Positions 25,087 through 33,848 of a stretch of DNA of 64,000 nt are shown in pieces. This DNA is from Granulicella arctica (lineage in GTDB: Bacteria; Acidobacteriota; Terriglobia; Terriglobales; Acidobacteriaceae): the NCBI RefSeq assembly GCF_025685605.1, contig NZ_JAGTUT010000001.1, positions 1,364,001 through 1,428,000 on the forward strand, read 5' to 3'. Position 1 is the stretch's first letter. Each line of letters starts with the position of its first letter. Position numbers and translations under genes: made by a program. Under the pieces are notes generated by a model. That model was not told where the DNA came from. It worked only from the letters and a program-made list of their open reading frames with translations, and did no database searches.

Positions 25087-27855
25087 GTGCTTATGATCAG
25101 TCGCTCTGGCAACCAGATTCGGGAAGATTTTCTACGGTTTTTTGAGGTCAAGGGACATCGGCGCGTACATTCCTCGTCGCTGGTGCCTGCGAATGACCCG
25201 ACGCTGCTATTTACCAACGCAGGTATGAACCAGTTCAAGGATGTCTTCCTGGGTGCGGAGAAGCGCGAGTACACGCGCGCGGTATCGTCGCAGAAGTGCG
25301 TGCGGGCTGGCGGCAAGCACAATGATCTTGAGAACGTCGGCTTTACGCGGCGGCACCATACCTTCTTCGAGATGCTCGGAAACTTCAGCTTCGGCGATTA
25401 CTTCAAGAAGGATGCGGTTGCCTACGCATGGGAACTGCTGACGAGTCCGGAGTGGTTTGGGATCGATCCGGTGAAGCTCTATGTGACGATCTTTGAAGGC
25501 GATGCTGCAGTTCCTCGGGATGACGAGGCGGAGGCTTTCTGGATCGGTGTGGGCGTACCGAAGGAGCGAATCTTCGGCATGTCAGCCAAGGATAACTTCT
25601 GGCAGATGGGCGATACCGGACCGTGCGGTCCATGTAGCGAGATCTACTATGACCTTGGTTTAGAGGCAGCCGACGAGCCGGGGAGCGACAAGCCCTTCCC
25701 GCTCGATGAGCAGCGTTATGTTGAGATCTGGAACCTGGTCTTTATGCAGTTCGACCGCAGCAGCGATGGAACGCTGACGCCGCTGCCGAAGCCTTCAATC
25801 GATACCGGTATGGGGTTGGAACGGGTGTCAGCCGTCCTGCAGGGCGTGCTTTCGAACTTTGAAACAGACTTGTTTGTGCCGCTGATCCTGCGGGCTGCGG
25901 AGCTGACAGGCGTTGCGACGAAGGGGGCGGCAGTCGAATGTGTGACGGGGCCGGATGATCCTGTGCCTCCGCCGATGACTGAGGCAGAGAAGACGGCGGA
26001 TACAGGCGTTGCGCCCAGTGATGACGAATTGATCGGAAACGCTTCCCTCCGCATCATCGCGGACCATGCACGCGCGGCCACTTTCCTGATCGCCGATGGC
26101 GTGCAGCCTGCAAACGAGGGGCGCGGCTATGTGCTACGCAAGATTCTGCGGCGCGGCATCCGGCATGGTCGGCTGCTCGGGCAGGAGCAGCCGTTCATGC
26201 ACGAGATGGTCTTTGCGGTGCGGGATGAGATGGCCGTGGCCTATCCCGAGTTGAAGGATGTCGCTGAGCGTGTGAGTAAGGTTGTGCTGGCGGAAGAGCT
26301 GCAGTTTGCTCGCACGCTTGAGCTTGGACTCAAGCAGATGAACGACGAAACGTTGCGATCAGGATCGCTGGCATTCCGGCTATACGAGACCTTCGGAATG
26401 CCGCTCGACTTCATGGTCGATGCTGCGCGCGATGCTGGAATCGTCTTTGACATGGAAGGCTTTGACGCCGCAAAAGAAGAAGAGCAGCAGCGTGCTCGAG
26501 CATCGTGGAAGGGTGGATCGCAAAAGTCAGCAGCACCGGCGTATCGCGAGCTAGCAAAGACGGAGTTTGAGGGATACACGGCGCTTCGTGTCGATGGAGC
26601 GCGTGTGCTGGCGCTCGTGAAGGACGGTGTCGGCGTCCCGGAGTTGCAGGGTGGCGAGACGGGCGAAGTGGTGCTCGATGCGACCAGTTTCTATGCGGAT
26701 TCGGGCGGCCAGGTTGGCGATATGGGCTGGCTGTACTCGGGTGATCACAACTCCGTCGTTGCCGAAGTGAGCGGGGCGACGAAGCCGGTGCAAGGTGTGT
26801 TTTCGCATCGGGTCACGGCTAATCGGACCATTGCCGTAGGCGATGTAGTTGATACGGTGGTGGACGCGGAAAACCGTCGCGCTACGGAGCGCAACCATAC
26901 GGGAACGCACCTGCTGCATGCGGCACTTCGCGAGGTACTGGGAAAGCATGTCAAGCAGGCTGGATCGCTGGTTGATGCGACGCGGCTGCGCTTCGACTTC
27001 TCCCACTTTACCGGTGTCGCCGAGGAGGAGTTGCAAGAGATCGAGAGCATCGTGAACCGGCAGGTGCTTGGCAATGCGAAGGTCGAGACGATGGTGGACG
27101 TGCCGATCGATGTCGCCGTCAATGAGCTTGGCGCGATGGCACTGTTTGGGGAGAAGTACGGCGACCGCGTACGCGTCGTGCAGATCGGCGGCCCGGGCGG
27201 ATTCTCGACTGAGCTATGTGGTGGAACGCACACGGGCGCTACGGGCGAGATTGGGCTGATCAAAATCGTCGGGGAAGGTTCTGTGTCGAGCGGCGTTCGC
27301 CGGGTCGAGGCCATCTCGGGAACGGGTGCGCTGCATACGTTCCGACGCGACTTTGACCTTGCGCGAGCAGTGAGCCAACTGACGGGATCGTCGGACGCTG
27401 ATTCGCTGCGGGCGAGGCTCTCTTCACAGGAAGAAGAGATGAAGAAGCTGCGCCGGGAGCTTGACGCGGTGCGGATGAAGGCGGCCTCAGCTTCCGTAGC
27501 TGACTCGGCCGGAAGTGCCGTCGAGGTGAAGGGCGTAAAGGTGCTGGCGCAGCGTGTCGACGGGCTCGACAAGGGGCAGATGCGGGAGTTGATCGACGGC
27601 TTGCGGCAGAAGCTTGGCTCAGGCGTCGTCGTGCTCGGTGCCGCGGCAGAGGGTAAGGTTGCCCTGATTGTCGGCGTGACGAAGGATCTTACTTCGCGGG
27701 TGCAGGCTGGAAAGATCGTTGGATTACTAGCAACCAAGGTTGGCGGCAAAGGTGGCGGACGGCCTGATCTGGCGGAGGCTGGCGGCAACGACGCAGGCGC
27801 TTTGGATGGAGCATTGGCTGGCGCTGCGGAAGTTGTGGGCAGTCTGCTGGCGTAG
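25087..27855 (+). CDS. alaS: alanyl-tRNA synthetase
   Basis: The 922-residue enzyme charges tRNA-Ala and edits mischarged Ser/Gly. Class II motifs are present: [21 protein letters not shown] near residue 35, [20 protein letters not shown] (motif 2) and a catalytic-domain RRGIRHGR stretch. The editing domain has HTGTHLLHA near 603 and [11 protein letters not shown] near 710, forming the zinc site. A coiled coil ([16 protein letters not shown]) and the C-Ala domain ([23 protein letters not shown]) follow. An insert of about 45 residues near 275-320 ([12 protein letters not shown]) lengthens it over E. coli AlaS. GTG 25087 or ATG 25093 is the start. Confidence 0.96.
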   Translation: MLMISRSGNQIREDFLRFFEVKGHRRVHSSSLVPANDPTLLFTNAGMNQFKDVFLGAEKREYTRAVSSQKCVRAGGKHNDLENVGFTRRHHTFFEMLGNFSFGDYFKKDAVAYAWELLTSPEWFGIDPVKLYVTIFEGDAAVPRDDEAEAFWIGVGVPKERIFGMSAKDNFWQMGDTGPCGPCSEIYYDLGLEAADEPGSDKPFPLDEQRYVEIWNLVFMQFDRSSDGTLTPLPKPSIDTGMGLERVSAVLQGVLSNFETDLFVPLILRAAELTGVATKGAAVECVTGPDDPVPPPMTEAEKTADTGVAPSDDELIGNASLRIIADHARAATFLIADGVQPANEGRGYVLRKILRRGIRHGRLLGQEQPFMHEMVFAVRDEMAVAYPELKDVAERVSKVVLAEELQFARTLELGLKQMNDETLRSGSLAFRLYETFGMPLDFMVDAARDAGIVFDMEGFDAAKEEEQQRARASWKGGSQKSAAPAYRELAKTEFEGYTALRVDGARVLALVKDGVGVPELQGGETGEVVLDATSFYADSGGQVGDMGWLYSGDHNSVVAEVSGATKPVQGVFSHRVTANRTIAVGDVVDTVVDAENRRATERNHTGTHLLHAALREVLGKHVKQAGSLVDATRLRFDFSHFTGVAEEELQEIESIVNRQVLGNAKVETMVDVPIDVAVNELGAMALFGEKYGDRVRVVQIGGPGGFSTELCGGTHTGATGEIGLIKIVGEGSVSSGVRRVEAISGTGALHTFRRDFDLARAVSQLTGSSDADSLRARLSSQEEEMKKLRRELDAVRMKAASASVADSAGSAVEVKGVKVLAQRVDGLDKGQMRELIDGLRQKLGSGVVVLGAAAEGKVALIVGVTKDLTSRVQAGKIVGLLATKVGGKGGGRPDLAEAGGNDAGALDGALAGAAEVVGSLLA

Positions 27856-27897
27856 GACTGCGGTGGAGCGGGGCACCCAGACTGGGTTGGAGGAAGC

Positions 27898-29022
27898 TTG
27901 ATTCGAGTTTGTCGCGCTGTGCTGCTGGGTTTCGTGCTGGCGATAGCGGTCGTCGGACTCCAGGCGCAAGACGGCTTCATCTTCAAGCCGGGTCCACCTG
28001 CGCCTCCGGATAATCATGCCTCGACAGTCGTAGAGCTTAGAAATAACGACGTGCTTGCTGCCTGGTTTGGGGGAACTAAAGAGGGTGCCAGCGATGTCGT
28101 CATCTGGAGCGCGCGGCTGCATGGTGGGGCGTGGACGGCGCCGGCCGAACTGGTGAACGAGCATGGTGTCGCCTGCTGGAATCCTGTTCTCTTCCACACA
28201 AGAGATGGGCGCCTCTGGCTGTATTACAAGTTTGGGAAGAGCCCGAGCACATGGCAGGGTGCGCGCCGGTGGAGCAGCGATGAGGGCAGGACGTGGTCGG
28301 CGAGGGAGCGGCTTCCGGAAGGGATCTTGGGGCCGATCCGGGCTAAGCCGCTGGTGCTTGACGATGGGACTGTGGTCAGTGGATCGTCAGTCGAGAAAGA
28401 TGGGCACTGGACGGTTTGGGTCGAGCGGTCGGTAGATGGTGGCCGGACGTTTACGAAGTTTGGCCCGATCGCCTTGCCCGAGACGCTGGACATCCCCGAT
28501 GCCGGAGCGCTTGCTGCCGCGAAGGAGACCGGCCCGGCGGTGAGTGATGCGGATGAAGGTGTGAAGACGCGGCTCTACCCTCCGGGACCAACTACGGTTG
28601 GGATCATTCAACCGACGATTGTCTCGCTTGGCGGTGAGCACCTGCGGCTGTACGCACGCTCCAAGACCAAAGCTGCGCGGATCGCGGTAGCTGACTCGAT
28701 AGACAACGGCGTGACCTGGACGCAGGCCAGCTTCATCGCATTGCCAAATCCTTCGGCAGGGATCGATGCGGTGCGGCTGCGGAATGGGCGCGTCATCCTG
28801 GTCTTCAATAACAGCTACAACAAACGAACGCCGCTGTCGCTTGGTGTGAGCCGGGATGGCAGGAGCTTTCATGTCTTCAAGACGCTGGAAGATGGTGAGG
28901 GTCAGTACTCCTATCCTGCGATGATTGAAGCGAAGAATGGCGACCTGCTGATCACCTACAGCTGGCGACGGCAGACGATTAAATTCGTACGAGTTCCAAA
29001 GGCCGAGATCCTGTCACGCTAG
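27898..29022 (+). CDS. exported sialidase-like (BNR) protein
   Basis: A 374-residue six-bladed beta-propeller of the sialidase family, likely exported (residues 1-22 hydrophobic leader, ending LQAQ). Asp-box repeats SSDEGRTW, SVDGGRTF and SIDNGVTW and the motif IRAKPLVLDDGTVV are visible. Members of this branch include sialidases and other glycoside hydrolases or lyases with a conserved Arg triad; substrate is uncertain. The start is TTG 27898, directly after GGAGGAAGC. It is 40 bases past alaS and may be on the same transcript. Confidence 0.75.
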   Translation: MIRVCRAVLLGFVLAIAVVGLQAQDGFIFKPGPPAPPDNHASTVVELRNNDVLAAWFGGTKEGASDVVIWSARLHGGAWTAPAELVNEHGVACWNPVLFHTRDGRLWLYYKFGKSPSTWQGARRWSSDEGRTWSARERLPEGILGPIRAKPLVLDDGTVVSGSSVEKDGHWTVWVERSVDGGRTFTKFGPIALPETLDIPDAGALAAAKETGPAVSDADEGVKTRLYPPGPTTVGIIQPTIVSLGGEHLRLYARSKTKAARIAVADSIDNGVTWTQASFIALPNPSAGIDAVRLRNGRVILVFNNSYNKRTPLSLGVSRDGRSFHVFKTLEDGEGQYSYPAMIEAKNGDLLITYSWRRQTIKFVRVPKAEILSR

Positions 29023-29116
29023 GCTAAAATCGAGGACGTTGCGTCCGGTCTCATCTTTTTGCCTTCTGTATGAGACGAAACTCTGAGACCAAGCAAATGC
29101 CCTGGAGGTTGAGCCT

Positions 29117-29800
29117 TTGGATGTCCATGCACCACACGAGCCGATTCATAGCGCCAAGGATTTCTTTCTTCACCTGTTCACAATCACGGTTGGGCTGCTT
29201 ATCGCTGTCGGGATCGAGGGTTGTGTGGAGTTGCATCGCGAGCACTCGCTGGTGAAGGAGGCGCGAGCCACGTTGCGCGAGGAGATCGAGCACAATGCGA
29301 CAGCGCTGAAGGGTGCATCGAGCGTCGTCGCCGAAGAGCGACGAAACATTGCTGATGATATGGACGCGTTGACCAAGATCGAGGAACATCCGCTGGATAA
29401 GACATTGCAGAACGCTAGTCTTACGGCAAAGTACAACGTTCAAGGCCTGAATGAAGCTGCCTGGAAGACTGCACAGATGACCGGCGCACTGGCTTATATG
29501 CCCTATAAAGAGTCGCAGCGATACACCGACATCTACGAGTCGCAGCATGACTTTCTGGCCGATCAGCAGAAGATTCTCGATGACGAGGCAGCATTCTTCG
29601 GAGTTCTAGCAAAGATGGACTTTGGGCATGGCAATGTTACTCCCGACAAAGCGAGTGCGGCGCTGGAGCGACTCGGGGTCTGGCAGGCCCACCTTGTGAA
29701 TGTGAGCCTGATGGCAAAGTTAAGTCTGATGAATGATAGTGCGTTCCTGGAAGGCAAAGAAGGTCCGACAGACCTACATGAAGACCTGAACAGTAGATGA
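29117..29800 (+). CDS. single-pass membrane protein of unknown function
   Basis: A 227-residue protein from a TTG at 29117, with GGAGG at 29104. A hydrophobic helix (residues 17-37: FFLHLFTITVGLLIAVGIEG) is followed by a long acidic, helical region rich in Ala/Glu (residues 40-110), probably coiled coil, and a helical end. No family name is recognised. Its N-terminus is short and cytoplasmic, so the bulk is likely periplasmic. It sits between the sialidase and the amidase and is not clearly linked to either. Confidence 0.6.
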   Translation: MDVHAPHEPIHSAKDFFLHLFTITVGLLIAVGIEGCVELHREHSLVKEARATLREEIEHNATALKGASSVVAEERRNIADDMDALTKIEEHPLDKTLQNASLTAKYNVQGLNEAAWKTAQMTGALAYMPYKESQRYTDIYESQHDFLADQQKILDDEAAFFGVLAKMDFGHGNVTPDKASAALERLGVWQAHLVNVSLMAKLSLMNDSAFLEGKEGPTDLHEDLNSR

Positions 29801-29931
29801 TTCAGCCTCTCATCGTTACTGTTTGTAGTGTCGATGTGAATATTGGCGAGGTGCCGCCGGAAGTACCCCGTGCTAATCCCTGGTCCTTTCCCCCGCTGCA
29901 GACATTAAACTGGCGTTAGGGTGCGCCAGCT

Positions 29932-32046
29932 TTGCTCTTCTTCTCTCCAAACCGTGTAGTGCGCTGGACGGCAAGTTTCCTGCTGGTAGCAGGATGTCTC
30001 CCTCCGGCGAACGCGAAGCCGAAGCGAATCGAACTGACGCCTTGGGAGCAAGCGTCCCGTGGGCGCGAAGTGCTCGAAGCGATTCCGGCCGGAGCGAGAA
30101 CACGGACAGACTACGATCGAGCGCTTGATGGATTTCGGGCCGTGTACCACGGTTCTCCGGGCGACGTGCATGCACCTGAGGCAGTGTTTGCGGTAGCTGA
30201 ATTGCTGGCTGAAGAGGGTCGCACACGGCATGATGCGAAGAGCCTGAATGCAGCCGTGGGCCAGTACGAATTTTTGCGAACGCAGTATCCGGTTAGCTCG
30301 ATGCGGGTTCAGGCTCTGTTGGCCGAGGCGCAGATTGAGCAGAATGACCTGCAGGATGCCAAGGGCGCAAAGGATCGCTATCGGCTGTTGTTAACCCAAT
30401 CCCCAAAGAGCAGCCAGGCCGAAGAGGCTCGGGCAGCGCTGGCCGAGATGAGCCGACCTGCAAGTCAAACTGTGCGGGCAGTGCCACCTCTCGTGGTCGC
30501 GCCTGCTTCAAGTGCTCCTGCAGTTTTGGCAAGTCCTGCTTCCACTGCGGCTGCTCCCGCATCGACAGACCCTCTGCAAATTCCGTTAACGAAGCCTGAA
30601 CCCAAACACACTGGACCATTGGCTCTGGTCTCCGGGATACGGCACTGGTCGACTCCGACCTATACGCGAGTCGTGATCGACCTTGGCGACAATGTGACGT
30701 ATGAGGCAGCGCGGGTGCCAAACCCCGATCGCATCTACTTCGATCTGCATGGAACCAGGCTGGCTTCGGAGTTGGTCGGCAAGAACTTTTCCGTCACAGA
30801 TGATGGGTTTCTCAAGAAGATTCGGGCGGCGCAGTTTCGCGACCAGATGACGCGGGTCGTGCTGGATGTTAACGATGTGACGGAGTACTCGGCGTTTCTG
30901 CTGCCGAATCCCTACCGCCTGATCATCGACATCCACGGCCAGACAGGGCCGCGACCGGTTGTTGCTGCCGCGCTGCCTGCAGAAGCTACCGTGATGAAGC
31001 CGGTGATGCCCACGCCGAGTTCTCCCGTGCCGAACACGACTTCGGTGCGCTCGAAGAGTTCGGTCGAGGTGGCGTCGTTGAGCGATCAGCCCGATCGGGT
31101 TGAGGCGACAAGCCGACCTACCTCAAAGCCTATCTCTGCTGTAGTCGAACTACCTGCTCCGTCAACAAAAGAGGTTGTGCCGCCTGCGCCTGCGACGGCT
31201 ACCGGGACAGGTTTGCGCAAAAAGACCAAGTCCAAAGTGACACCTGCAGATGGTGTGGCAGTTGGCGACGCGGTACCAGCGAGAGCAGCTGTGCCTACAG
31301 CGGATGGGGAGACGTCCCTGGTGCGCGCCCTGGGGCTTAAGATTGGGCGGATCGTAATCGACGCTGGCCATGGCGGACATGATTCCGGAACTCTTGGAGT
31401 CGACGGCATCCAGGAGAAGGATGTCGTGCTCGACGTGGCGCTGCGCCTCGGCAAGATGCTGCATGAGCGACTCGGCGCGGAGATCATCTATACGCGATCG
31501 GACGATACGTTCATTCCGCTCGAGACGCGAACGGCAATCGCGAACAAGGCGCAGGCGGATCTGTTTCTCTCCATCCACGCGAACTCTTCGCCAGACGCAT
31601 CGGCGCGTGGGGTGGAGACCTACTACCTCAACTTCACCTCTTCGCCTGATGCGCTGGATGTGGCCGCGCGTGAAAATGCGGTTTCGGACCAGTCCATCCA
31701 CCAGTTAAGCGATCTCGTGAAGAAGATCGCGCTGAAGGAGAAGATCGACGAGTCCCGCGAGTTTGCGTCCGATGTCGAGCAAAGCCTGTACGGAGGCCTG
31801 ACGACTGGGAACGCCGGTTTGAAGAATAGGGGCGTAAAGAAGGCACCGTTCGTCGTCCTGATTGGTGCGAACATGCCTTCGATCCTGGCGGAGATCTCGT
31901 TTGTTACCAACCCGCGAGATGCGGACCAGCTACAAAAGCCAGAGTATCGGCAGCGGGTGGCAGATAGTTTGTACAAGGGTGTGGCGAAGTATGCTTCAGG
32001 ACTAAGCGGGGTACGGGCTCCGATGGAGCGAGCGGGCGGACAATAA
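29932..32046 (+). CDS. amiC: N-acetylmuramoyl-L-alanine amidase with AMIN and TPR-like parts
   Basis: A 704-residue exported amidase that cleaves the stem peptide from muramic acid and supports daughter-cell separation. Leader: residues 1-25. Residues 45-170 are TPR-like helices. A Pro/Ala linker precedes an AMIN domain (about 225-330: WSTPTYTRVVIDLGDNV, IYFDLHGTRL) that targets septal peptidoglycan. A long low-complexity linker leads to the Amidase_3 domain from 460: IDAGHGGHDSG, an IQEKDVVLD Glu and SIHANSSPD are the zinc ligands. It starts with TTG; domain order follows AmiC with an added N-terminal TPR part. Gene symbol is by domain order. Confidence 0.88.
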   Translation: MLFFSPNRVVRWTASFLLVAGCLPPANAKPKRIELTPWEQASRGREVLEAIPAGARTRTDYDRALDGFRAVYHGSPGDVHAPEAVFAVAELLAEEGRTRHDAKSLNAAVGQYEFLRTQYPVSSMRVQALLAEAQIEQNDLQDAKGAKDRYRLLLTQSPKSSQAEEARAALAEMSRPASQTVRAVPPLVVAPASSAPAVLASPASTAAAPASTDPLQIPLTKPEPKHTGPLALVSGIRHWSTPTYTRVVIDLGDNVTYEAARVPNPDRIYFDLHGTRLASELVGKNFSVTDDGFLKKIRAAQFRDQMTRVVLDVNDVTEYSAFLLPNPYRLIIDIHGQTGPRPVVAAALPAEATVMKPVMPTPSSPVPNTTSVRSKSSVEVASLSDQPDRVEATSRPTSKPISAVVELPAPSTKEVVPPAPATATGTGLRKKTKSKVTPADGVAVGDAVPARAAVPTADGETSLVRALGLKIGRIVIDAGHGGHDSGTLGVDGIQEKDVVLDVALRLGKMLHERLGAEIIYTRSDDTFIPLETRTAIANKAQADLFLSIHANSSPDASARGVETYYLNFTSSPDALDVAARENAVSDQSIHQLSDLVKKIALKEKIDESREFASDVEQSLYGGLTTGNAGLKNRGVKKAPFVVLIGANMPSILAEISFVTNPRDADQLQKPEYRQRVADSLYKGVAKYASGLSGVRAPMERAGGQ

Positions 32047-32104
32047 CTGCCGCTTCGCGCCTGCTGGGCTTCCCTATTGGCGCTGGTGTAGTCTCACCTT
32101 TAGT

Positions 32105-33274
32105 ATGGCTGCCCTCTCCCGACCTACCCTTCCCTTACGCTGCATGGCGGTTTTCTGTATCGCCGCTGCCTGGAGTTTTCTCCTTCCCGCGCAGACGACT
32201 GTCCTCATGGAACCTGCAGCACCGCTACTGCCGCAGAAGTTTGGCACCTGGCAGATGCAGGCGGCCGCAACTACGGGCAACGATGCAAGCCAGATCGACA
32301 GTACGCACTTCACTGAGCTGAAAGAGGACGGTTTCAACCGTTTCTCTACTGCCAAATATGTTCGGAATGGCTCGACCCTCGATGTGCGGGCGCTACAGTT
32401 TGTGGATGCTACGGGTGCGGCCGCCGCGCTAAGCCTCTATCGTGGCGACCATGCTGGCCTTCAGCCGTTATCGAATGGCCAGAAGCTCGGGACCGAGGCC
32501 GCCGGGGGTAGCGGAGAACTTCTGTTTCGTGGCGGTAATACACTGGTGATCGCAAAAGCCCCCGGAGTGCAGGCATCGGAGTTGCAGGCGCTGGCCGTGA
32601 CGCTACCAAAAATCAGTGGGCCAAAGGGGATGTCCCCCTTGCTGCCGACACTACTCCCGCCAAAGGGCTTGTTGCCGCAAAGTTTGCGGTACGCGCTTGG
32701 ACCCGCCAGCTATACGGCGACCGGCGGCGTACTGCCAACGGAGCTTCTGGGCTTCGATAAGAGCGCTGAGGCGGTCACAGCGAGCTACGCTGCGCGCACC
32801 GGTCAAGGCATTCTGACACTGCTGCTCTACCCGACGCCAGAGATAGCGGGCGATCGAGGCCGCGCTGTCGAGGCGTGGGTCAACGGGCATCCGGGAGGAC
32901 TCGGCACGGTGAAGATGCGCCGGGAAGGTCCGCTGGTGCTGATGACCTCAGGCAGCTTCCCGGCCGAAGAAGCCCAGCAGATGATCGAGAATATCCATCT
33001 GCGGAGCGAGGTCACCTGGGATAAGAAGCTTCAGCCAGAGTTCCACACCGAGGTCAAGAAGACTGCCAGCCTGCTGGTAAGCATTGTCGTGCTATCAGGC
33101 ATCCTGATGGCTGCTGCGATCCTTCTCGGACTGTTTCTTGGCGGCGGGCGTGCGGCTTACCGGGTCATGCGAGGCAAGTCAGCCGCAACGGAGCCTGAGT
33201 TCCTCGGATTGGGCCTAGAGCGAGGGCCGGTGAAAGGTTTGAGCGGACACGATGGACCGGCACGGAGCCAGTAG
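32105..33274 (+). CDS. exported DUF6599-like protein
   Basis: A 389-residue protein with a signal peptide (residues 1-29) and a C-terminal transmembrane helix (about 318-345, SLLVSIVVLSGILMAAAILLGL). The part between has a repeated alpha/beta pattern and conserved FGTWQ, GGNTLVIA and ALGPASYTATGGVLP. It resembles DUF6599, a family frequent in Acidobacteria with no known function. It follows the amidase by 58 bases on the same strand and may be co-transcribed. Confidence 0.65.
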   Translation: MAALSRPTLPLRCMAVFCIAAAWSFLLPAQTTVLMEPAAPLLPQKFGTWQMQAAATTGNDASQIDSTHFTELKEDGFNRFSTAKYVRNGSTLDVRALQFVDATGAAAALSLYRGDHAGLQPLSNGQKLGTEAAGGSGELLFRGGNTLVIAKAPGVQASELQALAVTLPKISGPKGMSPLLPTLLPPKGLLPQSLRYALGPASYTATGGVLPTELLGFDKSAEAVTASYAARTGQGILTLLLYPTPEIAGDRGRAVEAWVNGHPGGLGTVKMRREGPLVLMTSGSFPAEEAQQMIENIHLRSEVTWDKKLQPEFHTEVKKTASLLVSIVVLSGILMAAAILLGLFLGGGRAAYRVMRGKSAATEPEFLGLGLERGPVKGLSGHDGPARSQ

Positions 33275-33464
33275 CTTCTCGGCACAACAAAGTTTGAACC
33301 ACGTTAGGTGCAATTCAGTAGCTAAGCGACTCATAGGAAGTAGCTTTGCAGCTTCGCAGGCCCCTAAAAAGCGAAGCTACGGCGAAGACTTAGGTGCAAG
33401 TTAACGACAAGGTCAACAGGTAACTTGTTCATACATAATAAGTTATGCATTGTGCAATAAGGCC
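33275..33464. other. intergenic, no gene seen
   Basis: AT-rich 190-base stretch between the DUF6599-like gene and the candidate small RNA promoter. It contains partially repeated GAAGCTAC/GTAGCTT words near 33,340 and 33,380 that could form a weak hairpin, with nothing else recognisable. Confidence 0.3.
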
Positions 33465-33493
33465 TTGACACTGCAACGAGGCGATTCTAGTAT
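33465..33493 (+). promoter_or_regulatory. near-consensus sigma-70 promoter
   Basis: TTGACA (33,465-33,470), 17-base spacer, TAGTAT (33,488-33,493). This is the strongest promoter match noticed in the window. It lies upstream of no ORF. Confidence 0.75.
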
Positions 33494-33499
33494 TTCGCC

Positions 33500-33598
33500 A
33501 GAAAGTTCTGATGGCTTTGCCTCCGTTGGAACTGTTCTCCCTAAAGGAAGGGCTGCCCTGTTGCCGGGCGGCCCTTCCGTCGTTCCGGACGCCTTTTT
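33500..33598 (+). ncRNA. candidate small RNA of about 100 nt
   Basis: A near-consensus promoter ends 7 bases upstream. The sequence then folds into a first stem-loop (AGTTC 33,504-33,508 with GAACT 33,529-33,533, inner GGC/GCC) and a strong second hairpin (GGAAGGGCTGCCC 33,546-33,558 with GGGCGGCCCTTCC 33,566-33,578). A short CGTC/GACG stem and CCTTTTTC follow, as in a terminator. It does not resemble the SRP RNA, tmRNA or 6S RNA I know. The following tRNA-Thr seems to have its own promoter, so this is probably a separate transcript. Confidence 0.5.
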
Positions 33599-33608
33599 CA
33601 CATCACAT

Positions 33609-33638
33609 TTGGCGGGATGTGGGTGCAACCGATAGAAT
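33609..33638 (+). promoter_or_regulatory. promoter of tRNA-Thr
   Basis: TTGGCG (33,609-33,614), an 18-base spacer, then TAGAAT (33,633-33,638), 10 bases before the tRNA 5' end. Good -10, fair -35. Confidence 0.55.
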
Positions 33639-33648
33639 GATGAGGCAG

Positions 33649-33724
<76 letters not shown>

Positions 33725-33848
33725 TTCCCTCCCCAATCTCAGATTTTGCGGCAGTCTCGTAGCTGTGTCTTTCGTACACGGCTGGACAGCCCTATACTCG
33801 ATGAACCTAAGAGCATAACTAAATTGTTGTGAGAGGAACTATCGCCTC

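Noticed and set aside
26745..27986. 413-residue minus-strand ORF inside alaS
   Set aside because: Antisense shadow; low-complexity Ser/Thr/Pro composition.
29820..29931. C-rich AAGTACCCCG word before amiC
   Set aside because: Too short to call as a repeat on its own; mentioned only with the repeat family.
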